A DNA stretch of 64,000 nt. Source: Sphagnum compactum. Lineage: Eukaryota > Bryophyta > Sphagnopsida > Sphagnales. Position 1 is the stretch's first letter. Each line of letters starts with the position of its first letter. The notes beneath the pieces were generated by a model. The model was not told the DNA's origin, ran no database searches, and saw only the letters and a program-made list of their open reading frames with translations. The stretch spans positions 496,001 to 560,000 of the forward strand of contig OZ234501.1 of the NCBI GenBank assembly GCA_965153455.1, written 5' to 3'. The position numbers were made by a program, and so were the translations under genes. This document shows, in pieces, positions 34,622-46,614 of this stretch.

Positions 34622-35188
34622 TTATGTCTGATTAAAATATTTCTCTTTCATACCTGTAATTGTTAATCTTAGGTAAAGTACTAAACCAACCTTGAAAACA
34701 ATGGTGAGAAAAACATATGTTACTTTAACCTGTAGATAGTTAGCTAATTTCAACACACATTCATAGTAAACCTCAACACGTTTGGCGATTTGTTGTCGTA
34801 TGTTACGCAATTGCATATAGACCTCTTCATCATCATTTACAATTTTGAATCGCTTGCAAAATGCTTGTTCCAACTCTTCAAAAGTGTAGTTTGGATGGTC
34901 TTGAATGTAGTTTTCACCCCATTTAGAGACATTATCCCTAAGAGTAAAACCAAATAGGTTGATGATGTCTAATTCTCTTGTTTCACCATTAACTTTAATG
35001 ACCTTTTCGAACACTCTGATGTGAGCATCAGGATCAGTGTTTTTTGACATAGGTTGGATATTGTAGCTTCCTATATGGCAGTTTTGTTGCTGGTTCTGAC
35101 ATAGGTTGCACAACAGGTGGTTGATACCATGGTGGTATGAACATGCGCAGGTCAAGTGTTGACCATCCAAAAGGCCTAACAAATGCAT
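34622..35188 (-). pseudogene. Gypsy element B: gag capsid domain
   Basis: The 188-codon open frame contains a retrotransposon gag domain from about residue 45: DPDAHIRVFEKVIKVNGETR, LDIINLFGFTLRDNVSKWGE, NYTFEELEQAFCKRF, VYMQLRNIRQQIAKRVEVYY. This is the capsid-forming region typical of plant Ty3/gypsy gag. The N-terminal ~40 residues before it look out of frame. It is the best preserved coding block of element B, but lies apart from the zinc knuckle and from the N-terminal piece at 35366-35566. Confidence 0.85.
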
Positions 35189-35365
35189 TCAAGAGTGGCT
35201 CTCCAGGTGGATCTCCTCTATGTGAACTTCCTCCAAGTGAGTCTCCAGGTTAACTTCCATCTGATGGTTGGTGATCAGAACTTCTAGGTATGTGAGTTAG
35301 TAAACTAGTTGTAACTTGTATAGTGGTTGGCACTGATGTAGTAACAGGTTGTTTGCCCCTGCTAA

Positions 35366-35566
35366 TCACTGGATGAACCATTGTAGGAATTGATTTCCAA
35401 CAGAATATGGTATATATGTTGGTGGTACAACAGGTTGTTCAAGTACAAGGTACACATTCCTAGGTACATAACCTATATAATTCCTAAAGATTGAATAATC
35501 AAGTCCTTTTGCTCCAATTTGATAAGTTGGATACAAACTAAGATCTAAAGGCACAAAGTATGACAT
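35366..35566 (-). pseudogene. Gypsy element B: gag N-terminal piece
   Basis: 66 codons beginning MSYFVPLDLSLYPTYQIGAK with a proline-rich end (EQPVVPPTYIPYSVGN). Position upstream of gag and composition suggest the N-terminal part of gag. A second copy with the same predicted protein is at 41458-41658, within the duplicated segment. Confidence 0.55.
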
Positions 35567-35658
35567 TATACCACATTGGGTATGTTGAAGTAGGTAGCAT
35601 ATTGGTTCTACCTAGTACAATTAGTGTAACAAGTCGTGACCAGGTTGTTTGATAGGTA

Positions 35659-37819
35659 CACTAGAAGAAAAACAAATTTTTTGACTAGTTTTTGTGACTA
35701 AATTTTAGTCACAAATGATATTTGAGACTAAAATCTCCTTAGTCGTCTAAGATGAGTCACACATGATAAATTAATTGCAAATAACAAAAGGTATTGGATG
35801 AAAGAAAAAGTCAACAAATACAAATTCATCCTTTGACTCCATTGTATACATATTGTCACATGTGACTAAGATGCAACAATTTTAGTCACAATTGAAGACA
35901 AATGATGTGTTGCCACGTGTCCCAATATTTGATTATTTAAAACATTATTATTATTATTTTGAAATATCTAGGATGTTTAATTCAAATGCTTGGATGATCT
36001 TTTATTATGACACATGGCCCAATATAAATATGCCACGTGGGATTTTTAAATGAATATAATAAAAAATATTAATATTAAGTTGGTAAGTACATAAATAGGT
36101 GCCTACAAACCTAGGCTACATACCTACCTACCTACTTTGGTAAAAAGGTAAGTAGGTAGGTTCCACTTTCTTAGGCTAAATACCTATTCATATAGGTAGG
36201 TACATAGGTCGACCTAGGTGGGTAGGTCAAACTAGGTACCTACTTAGCTAGGTAAATAAGTAAGTTGGGGAGGTAAATACTTTAAAATTGTGCATAATTT
36301 GTTCTTTTGTTTTGGGTTAAGCCTTTTGATTAACTCATCCCATGTGCAAAAAAAATTTAATGTGAAATTAGATGACCACACCCCTTGTTTATATAGTGTT
36401 CAAAATAGGAATGGAAAACAAACAATATGGGATAAGTTTTCAAGTTACAACTTCCTCACGAACTAAGTTGTAACTCCAAAACTTTCTTCATGCCTTATTT
36501 TCTTAGTTTTTAGATTTTTAAACAATTCAAGTACATGATTCGCTAGATAATTAAATAATCATTTAATTAATAATGATTAAGTTTACAAAATATTTAAACT
36601 ATAAACTATACACTATAAATATTAAGTATTCATTATCAATTACTTAAATAAGTAATAACGTTTTAATATCTAAAAAACTAACTATCTAATTATTCACAAA
36701 TTAATACATAAGTCATAAATAGTTAAATTATTTTTAAATATTTTTTACAAATTATTACTTTTAAGAATGTGGTCGAATTTATAAATAATATAATTAATAT
36801 AAAAATAATTACATTACTATAAATAATAAACTAATAATTGTTATTAAAAAGTAAAATTTTACATGATTTATTCAAAAAATAAATATTAAAATTAATTAAT
36901 TACTTACTATATAATTACATCGATTGTTGTAAAAACTTTTATAGGTCAAGTAATTTTTTTTCTCTTGGTAATTATTAACTATAAATAAATAATTTGCTAA
37001 ACATAACATTATTTTTTATAATTACTGTAAAATTACTATAAAATATTTATCATAGATGATTAATTATCGAATTTTAAAAATAAAAAAGTATTGTATAATA
37101 ATTCCTGAAATTGAAATCATTAAAATAATTATTTTAACTACATAATAATTTCTCTAAACTTTTCGTTCAGATTTCAAGTTATAAATTACAGATTGTAAAT
37201 AATAATGTTCAATCAGAAAATAATTATGCACAAATTAATTAATTTTAATTTTAATTAATTGCAATGTTTTAAAGTAATGTAACATTAGTTCCATTAATTT
37301 ATTTATTTTACTGTAAGAATATAAATTATTTAATATAAAAATCTATGTTATAACAATAATTACTTAGTGTAACTTATAATTAATAGAAATAATCATCTAT
37401 AATTATTTATAATAGTGATTTATTATGGAGAACACTAATAGAAAAGCCTTTGAAAACTCAATTGGAATATAACCCTTAAAATTGAATTAAAATATCAATT
37501 TTAGATTAGAGAAGAGTAATTCAAATTTTAAATATAAAATTTTAGATCAAATAATTTTGTTGAAGTTAAAGAACAAATTTCAGAATTGAAATGTCCATTT
37601 TCAGACTCAATTAATAATTTTCTAGATTGAAATACCAATTTCGAGAATCAAAAATAATAATTTGGAATTCATATTTCAACTTTCAAGTCAAATAATTTCT
37701 TAAAATTTAAATTAAAAAATCCAGAATTGAAATATCAAATTTCAAATTGAAATACTAATTTTTAGACTCAAAAAACAATAATTTAGAATTCAATATCAAT
37801 TTTTAGATCAAATAAGTCT
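35659..37819. mobile_element. CACTA-like element with AGGTAGG module, left part, copy 1
   Basis: Starts CACTAGAAGAAAAACAAATT, the same first 15 bases (one mismatch) as the MITE at 19914. Right behind is a near-perfect palindrome (35691-35715: arms TTTGTGACTAAA around one T), with further GTCAC/GTGAC words to 35900. Then CCACGTGTC (35914) and GCCACGTGGG (36032), an AGGTAGG module (36090-36250) and a long AT-rich core with ~250 bp degenerate units (37500-37819) containing GAAATGTCCATTTTyAGACT. The right terminus was not found; this copy is cut at 37819. No transposase. Confidence 0.7.
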
Positions 37820-38476
37820 AGTAGGTCAAATATAATCTAGTAGGTTTGTAGCTCGAGTTGATGACTATGTTCATCAGAGTGAGCCAAATCCATACTATCT
37901 TGAATTTTTTCCTCTATGAACTCTTAAACAATTTGCCACCACTCCTTCCACTTGGGGTTTCTATCTCCCAAGGCTTAGTTCTACACCTTGAGTAATGTAT
38001 TGTCTAACAACAACTCTTCAAACTCCTTCAACATGTTGTTCATTCTAACAGGTAGAATGTGGCTAGGTTTGTTCAATTATACCTTAGCTGTCTCATATTG
38101 ACCCTTCTAGTTTTGGATTTGAGTAATAAAACTTTGGTTTTCCTTGTCAAATTCTATGTGGGGACCTACTTGTTGTTCCCTAAGATCTTGACAGGTACGC
38201 TCCAAACTGGTTATGATACCTTATTGTTCCAAATTGGACTCCTCCAATTTGGCATAATCTCTCGTCATCCGCTCCAATTCAACTTGCAAATGAGTCAAAT
38301 CATTATGGGTCTTCTAATAGAGCTAGTTGAGCTCAACATACTTTTGCTGCAGGTTCTCAATTTTCCTAGCAACTTGTTCTGCTTCATTCAACTTATTGGA
38401 CAAGTTTTAGTTTTCATGGTGGACCTTATTCAATTGTCCTTTGACTATGACCAATTCTTTGTCATGGTTCTTCAAA

Positions 38477-41218
38477 CACTACTAGGAAATGCATCCTAGT
38501 TCACTATGGGTTTCACTATATTTTTGAGTGAATTTGGACAATTTTACTTAATGAAATTGTTTAACCCCCTAGTGAACGGGGACTACGGACAATGACTTGT
38601 TTCACTGTACCTAGTGAAACAAGGTTATTCTCAAGTGAAATACAAATTTATCAAACCATTCACTTGCTAGTTAATTAACTAACCAATATGGAAAAAATTA
38701 AATTTTAACTATCTAATATATAATATTATTGATAATTTCATGATTTTTCAAGCCTATTATTTATTGACACGTGTCACTACCTACGCTAGGTTAAAAATTT
38801 AGCCTAGGTAGGTTGGTAAGCCACGTAATCAACCTAGGCACCTAACCTAAGAATTTGATAGGAGAATATTCGGTCAACATACCATTGTTGACCACACACA
38901 ACACCACCCATGAAGTTTGATCCCTTGACCTTTAGAATGGGGGCAAACACCTTTACCATCAAACCACCCCACTTGTTGTGAGAATATGTTACATTACATT
39001 CTATTTATGAAATACTTTATTTTAAACATTACAAAAACATAAACTTTGAAAATTCATATCTTATTGAGATTTTGTTCAGATGAAATGATTCGAGTTTACT
39101 TTTAAAAAATATTCAATAATTTACATAATTACATTTATTTCCTTTTGAAAGTTTAAAATCATTTGAACAAAAAAAAGTTGAATATCATTATTCACTAACA
39201 TTTCAATGACCATTCTTTTGACAAAAAAAAAGTTTAGTAAATGGATTTTTTTTTGTTAATATAATAATACTACCTATGTTAAATTACTTTCAATTATTAT
39301 ATGAATATTTTTCATTAATTTAAATTATTTCACCCTACATTATTTACAGCTATTTATGGCTATTCTAAATTACTTTTGGTTATTTTTGGCTATTTCATCC
39401 TAGGCTACTTTTGGTTATTTTAAGTTATTTTTTGCTATTTTAACTTATTTCACCTTAGGCTATTTTTAGCTATTATAAATCTTTTTGTTATTTTATGTTA
39501 TTTTTGGCTATTGTAGATTATTTCAATTTAGACTACTTGCAGTTATTATAAATTACTTTTGGTTACTTTAACTTATTTCACCTGAGGCTATTTTCAGTTA
39601 TTGTAAATTTTTTTGTCTATTCTATGTTATTTTTGGCTATTGTAAATTATTTCAATTTAGACTACTTGTAGCTATTATAAAGTTACTTTTGCCTATTGAA
39701 AATTATTTCACCTTAAGTTATTTTCGTTTATTATAAATTATTTCACCTTAGATTATTTTTGGCAATCCTAAGCAATTATAATATATGGCTATTGGTTTTT
39801 TTTTATTAGTGCTATTGGTGGTTATTAATGGCTATTGGTACCTATTCTATTTGTGGTTATTAATGTTTTTTAGTGGTTATTCTATTAATAGTTATTGGTG
39901 GTTATTCCATTAATGGCCATTAGTAGTTATTCTATTGGTGACTATTTGTGGTTATTTTATTGGTGATTATTATTTGAATGGTTACTGGTGGCTATTCTAT
40001 TAATGGCTACTGGTGGCTATTATATCAATGGCTACTGGTGGCTATTCTATTAATGGCTACTGTGGCTATTCTATTAATGGCTACTGGTGGCTATTTTATT
40101 AATGGCTATTCGTGATTAATGTATTAATGGCTATTGGTGGTTATTCTATTAATGGCTACTCGTGATTAATTTATTAATGGCTATTGGTGGTTATCTTATT
40201 AATGGCTATTCATGATTAATCTAATATGGCTATTGGTGGGTATTCTATTAATGGCTATTTGTGATTAATGTATTAATGGCTATTGGTGGTTATTCTATTA
40301 ATGGTTATTCGTGATTAATCTATTAATGACTATTGGTGGTTATTCTGTTAATGGCTATTGCTGGCTATTCTATTAATGGCTGTTGTGGCTATTGTATTAA
40401 TGGTTATTAGTGATTATTCCGTTGTAAACCATTAGTGGTTATTTTATTGGTGGTTATTGATGGCTATTTTATTAATGGTTATTAATGGTTATTGTTGATT
40501 ATTATATGTTATATTACAAGTATTGGTGATTATTGTATTATAAATTATTGTTTGATATTCTATGTATAATATCATAGGCTATTGGTAGTTATTATATTGT
40601 AGGGTATTTAAAATTATTTTTCATAGGTTATTATTTTCTATTCTAAATTATTTCTACCTTAGGTCATTATATTTTGTTTTAGATTTTTTTTAAGTTATTA
40701 TGTTTAAGATAAAATAATTTATAATAACATTAAGTAGAATGACCTTGAATAATTTAAAGTATAACTTGAAATAACATATATTAATTTTAAATAAAATAAC
40801 CTAAGGTATAGCCTAAAATTAGTTGAATAATTTAATTTTAAATAATTTAAAAGCTCATAAAAAACTAGTTAAGATATTTTAAGGTAAAATAACATATAAT
40901 AATTTAGGGTACAATAATTTATAATAACCTATAATAATATAAATATAAGTTATAATAATTTAGCTTAAAATAATATAGGGTATATCATACAGTAACATAG
41001 ATATAATTTTTTTTTAAACATACAAATAAACCTATTTGCTATAATAAATTGTAATAATGAATTATGTTAACTAGAAATGAAACATGATGTCTACATAGTG
41101 ATATTATAATAAAATAACTTTCACTAGGTGAAATCAATAAAATGCAATGAAGTTACCTCACTTTTAAGGTCCCGTAGTGATTTAAGCTAGTAAATTACAC
41201 CCCACTTTGGTAGTAGTG
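38477..41218. mobile_element. CACTA element, copy 2, 2742 bp
   Basis: Same ends (CACTACTAGGAAATG...GGTAGTAGTG) and same AAA flanks (38474-38476, 41219-41221) as the element at 25063-27723, within the same host context, so it was copied with segment X' rather than by transposition. About 80 bp longer because of three or so extra ~25 bp minisatellite units around 39990-40080. Confidence 0.9.
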
Positions 41219-41447
41219 AAAGTTTTTTGCACTATTTCTAGCTTTAAGCTACAAGTTTGCAAGTGGTTATGGGTCTCAAACAAATTTTCCTTGACTTGTT
41301 CAAATTCAATTATAAGGTTTGACAATTCTTGTAATGTTCCTAAACGGGTTTTAGCATTTTGAGCAACTTGTTCTAAAAACATGTTAATCTATCTTAGAGT
41401 TTCTATGGAATGACCATAAATTAATACATGTTGAAATCTAGAAAAAC
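41182..41447 (-). pseudogene. Gypsy extra ORF fragment in X' (coiled coil)
   Basis: Minus-strand frame with AQNAKTRLGTLQELSNLIIE and FEQVKENLFETHNHLQTCSL, identical in content to 27723-27952 of element B. Part of the coiled-coil region adjoining the CACTA insertion. Confidence 0.7.
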
Positions 41448-41452
41448 ATGTT

Positions 41453-43894
41453 GCTAGTCACTGGATAAACCATTGTAGGAATTGATTTCCAACAGAATAT
41501 GGTATATATGTTGGTGGTACAACAGGTTGTTCAAGTACAAGGTACACATTCCTAGGTACATAACCTATATAATTCCTAAAGATTGAATAATCAAGTCCTT
41601 TTGCTCCAATTTGATAAGTTGGATACAAACTAAGATCTAAAGGCACAAAGTATGACATTATACCACATTGGGTATGTTGAAGTAGGTAGCATATTGGTTC
41701 TACCTAGTACAATTAGTGTAACAAGTCGTGACCAGGTTGTTTGATAGGTACACTAGAAGAAAAACAAATTTTTTGACTAGTTTTTGTGACTAAATTTTAG
41801 TCACAAATGATATTTGAGACTAAAATCTCCTTAGTCGTCTAAGATGAGTCACACATGATAAATTAATTGCAAATAACAAAAGGTATTGGATGAAAGAAAA
41901 AGTCAACAAATACAAATTCATCCTTTGACTCCATTGTATACATATTGTCACATGTGACTAAGATGCAACAATTTTAGTCACAATTGAAGACAAATGATGT
42001 GTTGCCACGTGTCCCAATATTTGATTATTTAAAACATTATTATTATTATTTTGAAATATCTAGGATGTTTAATTCAAATGCTTGGATGATCTTTTATTAT
42101 GACACATGGCCCAATATAAATATGCCACGTGGGATTTTTAAATGAATATAATAAAAAATATTAATATTAAGTTGGTAAGTACATAAATAGGTGCCTACAA
42201 ACCTAGGCTACATACCTACCTACCTACTTTGGTAAAAAGGTAAGTAGGTAGGTTCCACTTTCTTAGGCTAAATACCTATTCATATAGGTAGGTACATAGG
42301 TCGACCTAGGTGGGTAGGTCAAACTAGGTACCTACTTAGCTAGGTAAATAAGTAAGTTGGGGAGGTAAATACTTTAAAATTGTGCATAATTTGTTCTTTT
42401 GTTTTGGGTTAAGCCTTTTGATTAACTCATCCCATGTGCAAAAAAAATTTAATGTGAAATTAGATGACCACACCCCTTGTTTATATAGTGTTCAAAATAG
42501 GAATGGAAAACAAACAATATGGGATAAGTTTTCAAGTTACAACTTCCTCACGAACTAAGTTGTAACTCCAAAACTTTCTTCATGCCTTATTTTCTTAGTT
42601 TTTAGATTTTTAAACAATTCAAGTACATGATTCGCTAGATAATTAAATAATCATTTAAGTAATAATGATTAAGTTTACAAAATATTTAAACTATAAACTA
42701 TACACTATAAATATTAAGTATTCATTATCAATTACTTAAATAAGTAATAACATTTTAATATCTAAAAAACTGATTATCTAATTATTCACAAATTAATACA
42801 TAAGTCATAAATAATTAAATGATTTTTAAATATTTTTTACAAATTATTACTTTTTAGAATATGGTCGAATTTATAAATAATATAATTAATGTAAAAGTAA
42901 TTACATTACTATAAATAATAAACTAATAATTGTTATTAAAAAGTAAATTCTTACATGATTTTTTCAAAAAAAAGTATTAAAATTAATTAATTAATTACTA
43001 TATAATTACATTTATTGTTGTAAAAACTTTTATAGGTCAAGTAATTTTTTTTCTCTCGGTAATTATTAACTATAAATAAATAATTTGCTAAACATAACAT
43101 TATTTTTTATAATTACTGTAAAATTACTATAAAATATTTATCATAGATGACTAATTACCGAATTTTAAAATTAAAAAAAGTGTTGTATAATAATTCCTGA
43201 AATTAAAATCATTAAAATAATTATCTTAACTACATAATAATTTCTCTAAACTTTTCATTCAAATTTCAAGATATAAATTACAGATTGTAAATAATAATGT
43301 TCAATCAGAAAATAATTATGCACACATTAATTAATTGCAAGTTTTTAAAGTAATGTAACATTAGTTCCATTAATTTATTTATTTTACTATAAGAATATAA
43401 ATTATTTAATATAAAAATCTATGTTATAACAATAATTACTTAGTGTAACTTATAATTAATAGAAATAATCATCTATAATTACTTATAATAGTGATTTATT
43501 ATGGATAACACTAATAGAAAAACCCTTGAAAACTCAATTGGAATATAACCCTTAAAATTGAATTAAAATATCAATTTTAGATTAGAGAAGAGTAATTCAA
43601 AATTCAAATATAAAATTTTAGATCAAATAATTCTGTTGAAGTTAAAGAACAAATTTCAGAATTGAAATGTCCATTTTCAGACTCAATTAATAATTTTCTA
43701 GATTGAAATACCAATTTCGAGAATCAAAAATAATAATTTGGAATTCATATTTCAACTTTCAAGTCAAATAATTTCTTAAAATTTGAATTAAAAAATCTAG
43801 ATTGAAATATCAAATTTCAAATTGAAATATTAATTTTTAGATTCAAAAAATAATAATTTAGAATTCAATATCAATTTTTAGATCAAATAAGTCT
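41453..43894. repeat. Duplicated segment Y' (copy 2 of Y)
   Basis: Matches 35361-37819 with few differences in its first 1.2 kb and somewhat more in the AT-rich core. Includes the gag N-terminal piece (41458-41658, minus), the CACTA-like left end at 41751, the palindrome (41783-41807) and the AGGTAGG module (about 42180-42340). Unlike Y, it continues beyond 43894 into more of the same AT-rich repeat (to about 44110). Confidence 0.9.
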
Positions 43895-44110
43895 TTTGAA
43901 TTTTTTTTAAAAAAAATCATAATTGAAATGTCTATTCATATTCAAATAACAATATTCAAAATTCAAATGTCCATTTTTAGACTCAATTAATATTTTCATA
44001 ATTGAAGTATTAATTTTGAGAATCCAAAATAATAATTTGGAATTGAAACTTCACGGTTCAAATCCAATGATTATTTAAAATTTCAACGCAAATTTTTCAG
44101 AGTTGAAATA
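41751..44110. mobile_element. CACTA-like element with AGGTAGG module, copy 2 (right end not found)
   Basis: Same left end as 35659. The AT-rich core carries at least two degenerate units of about 250-270 bp (43650-43895, 43920-44110), sharing ATTGAAATGTCyATT, TTTTTAGACTCAATTAATA and AATAATTTGGAATT. No terminal inverted repeat matching CACTAGAAGAAAAAC was located on the right. Confidence 0.65.
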
Positions 44111-45600
44111 GAAAATACACACCTATGTCATCATAGAATACCTATGGAACCTTCAACTCTAAACCCTAATCCCTTGCAATATATGACACAAAATTGAACA
44201 TAATGACGATATGTTTGTATCGGTTACTAATATCATTGATTGAGCGTGAGATTGTTGCAAAATCTGAAAAAGAAAACAAATAGATGTTTTAGAGGATTGT
44301 TAATGTTCTGTGAGTTCCTCGTAGTTGTGTTTAAGTGGGTCGAATTGTCTAATTCATGCCTATAATGGTTTTGTGCCCCCTACCTATCAAAGATCTTTGT
44401 TAAGGAAACTGGTGAGATGAATGCAATGTTCAACAACTAACAGAAGCTGCATCTTCATTAATAGAAAACACATACAACATTGAAGAAGAAAAAAACAAGA
44501 ATTTTAGGTTTGCAAATTAGAAACATGACAAAATGTAAAGAGGGAGAACGAGGTGAGATGTGGAACTTGAAACCTAAACACGTGAATGCTTAATGTTGTG
44601 CATAATTGTCGAAGTGCTTTTGATACCAACTTGGTTGGGTTGAGGGAAGAAATTGTTATTATGTTTTTCGTGTAACATATTCTAGGAGAAGAAATGGTCG
44701 TCGAGTGGCAAAATAAGTGCTACTGTTGCAACTTGTTGTTGTAATCTTTCATTTTTGCTCTGGTACTCCACATTCAAGCGCATCTTGAGTTTTTGGATGA
44801 GTGATTTTCGTCATTGCAATAAAACATTCTGGAACTTTGTTTTTGTTTGGTTCCCACCCTTATTGTAACAATAAGGTTGATCATTGAAAGTGGTATCTCC
44901 ACTCTAAAAATAATGATGGAACAATTGTACGTTTGAATGCCAACTATTTTTAACAACAGCCTAAACCTAATACATGGAAGTTCTAAAAAATTGATCTTGT
45001 GATGTTAGAAATTGGAAATTTTGTGAACAGTACGTGTAACTTTCAAGGTGGGCTTTGACCATCTCCACATATTGAGAGTCACTGGGGTTTTGAAAATAAT
45101 GCTACTAGAAGAGGATCATTTAATAGTAGTTATGGGGAAGTTGGAAGTCCTAGCTTTGTTCATTAGGTGATTTTCCATCCCCAAAACCAATTTATTCAAA
45201 CAACATGTTCAACAAAGTGTGTACCACCCACCGTTGGGAGTTAGTGAAATCAATGGGCAGCCATGGTTGAATGTATTACCTAAGTTTATTTTGAAGGTGA
45301 TTGTTCAATACTTTGTGAGCAACCTTCATAAGGTATTAACCGCATTCATTGTCATGAAACCTTCAAAGTAATGTTGTGGAAAGTTTTTTTCAATTTCATG
45401 GATATGTTATTTTACAAAAAAATTCTGTTGATGCACCCCCAAACTCCTTGAAAGATTCAAATGTGAGTCCAAAGGTGAAAACAACGAAAGGAGTCAAGGT
45501 ACATTCCCTAACTCACAATACTTCGAGGGTAAGAGGGGTGGGGACTGTGAAGAGTGTCAAGCGGGTCAACTATCCACATGAACATACACAAACCAAACAA
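44111..45600. other. Mixed decayed sequence, possible retroelement pieces
   Basis: Short plus-strand frames around 45000-45230 read as Ser/Asn/Gly/Pro-rich (e.g. NNATRRGSFNSSYGEVGSPS), as in gag linkers, but no domain is certain. The frame at 45376-45603 is lysine/valine-rich and unrecognised. No host gene recognised. Confidence 0.3.
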
Positions 45601-45609
45601 TAAGTTGGA

Positions 45610-46270
45610 GCACTTTTCGTGCACGGATGAACCACGGGCATACATGGATTCGCAAGACTCACCACGACCCAAACTTGGGGGAAGCCACCATCTTCCCCCT
45701 TATAATATTCTCTATAATTAGCCATGGGGATGCATCCAAATGTTATTTTGTGGGAATCCCAAAACTCCCCAAATTGGGACTCTTGGAACTTTGGAGGGCC
45801 ATAACTTCTTGTGTAGACCTCCGATTGAGATGAAATCAAAAGAAAAATTATAGCCCTTATCTAGAGCTTTACAAAAATATTTGGCACGCCACCTACACAC
45901 ATGTAGTTTAGGGAGATTCCCGACTTTTAGTGGTTGGGAGTTAAATTGGCACTTTGACTCCCTACCCTTCTTTTGGCCATAACTTGTGTTTTAAGTACTC
46001 AAATGAGTCATGCAAGCCCATTTTAGACATCTAAGTTTTAAGAACTTTCCAATGGTATAAGGAACTTTGTAATCCAATGAGTTTTGACCCTGAAATACCT
46101 CTTTGAAGATTTGGGACTCCGTAGGGATTCCAACTCCCAAAGTGGGGAGTCCACTTGAAAGTGTGTAGGTTCATTCCTTCACACTCCTAGGAGTGCAAAT
46201 GTGACTCCTAGGTTGCACTCTTGGCCTGCACCTTTTCATGCCCTTGCCTTGGTCGCAAGCTCAAGGCTAG
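45610..46270 (-). mobile_element. Old LTR (or LTR fragment) related to the solo LTR at 16487
   Basis: On the minus strand it follows the plus-strand solo LTR: GTTATGGsCAAAAGAAGGG, GGAGTCAAAsTGsCA, ACCACTAAAAGTCGGGAATC, ATTTGGATG, ATATTATAAGrGGGAA, GTGGCTTCCCCCrAGT, CGTGGTGAGTCTTG and GCCCGTGG all recur in the same order. Divergence is high and many CpG-containing words have become TpG or CpA, so it is much older. Its own termini and target duplication could not be fixed. Confidence 0.75.
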
Positions 46271-46558
46271 GGTTATAATATTTGTTTTGTTTTGGTTAGT
46301 TTTAAATCCTACTTGTACTTAATACATATGTTTTGTATTTGTGAATTTTGGCAGGGCATGCCTACCTTTGGTTGGAGTTGTGTGATTATTAGTAGCACAA
46401 GTCCAAATATATTACTATTTTACAAAGTGGCATGGGTATTATCTTTTTCTCTTTGTTGATATGTTGGTAGAATTGAAGTCTAGCTAACCTTAGTATTATA
46501 ACATCTTTCAATTTTGTTAAGGGCAAGATTGTACTGTCGTAATTAGACTAGATAAGTA

Positions 46559-46614
46559 TACTATTAAATTTGTACCACTAGATATGTGGGTATAATGGTA
46601 CAAATTTAATAGTA
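46559..46614. repeat. Perfect 19-bp palindrome with 18-bp loop
   Basis: Left arm TACTATTAAATTTGTACCA (46559-46577) and right arm TGGTACAAATTTAATAGTA (46596-46614) are exact reverse complements. It overlaps the end of the minus-strand frame at 46578-46961. Confidence 0.9.

Larger units (their letters stand above)
23262..35658 (-). mobile_element. Ty3/gypsy element B (most complete copy, degenerate)
   Basis: In minus-strand order: gag (35566-34622), zinc knuckle (34300), protease (33720-33244), RT (32790-31900), RNase H (31830-31169), integrase (31140-29890), extra ORF (29790-23880, split by a CACTA element), polypurine tract (23819-23832), 3' LTR (23262-23818). It inserted in the protease of element A. 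The 5' LTR was not found: the leader is cut at 35659 by a CACTA-like element and the DNA beyond is rearranged. Frame breaks in pol and in the extra ORF make it non-autonomous now. Confidence 0.87.
35361..37819. repeat. Duplicated segment Y (copy 1)
   Basis: Near-identical to 41453-43894. Contains the gag leader of B (35361-35658) and the left ~2.2 kb of a CACTA-like element. At 37819 it switches to a short filler (37820-37833) and then to the X' copy. Confidence 0.9.
37834..41447. repeat. Duplicated segment X' (copy of 24420-27952)
   Basis: Follows 24420-27952 base for base with few substitutions: end of gypsy extra ORF, whole CACTA element with AAA flanks, resumption of the extra ORF. Left junction sits behind filler that repeats TCTAGTAGGT; the right junction at 41447-41453 passes straight into sequence equal to 35361. 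Coding remnants are the coiled-coil part of the extra ORF (minus). Confidence 0.92.

Noticed and set aside
44774-44956. Possible zinc knuckle (CNDENHSSKNSRC)
   Set aside because: Spacing does not fit CX2CX4HX4C without several assumed changes, and the surroundings show no gag domain.
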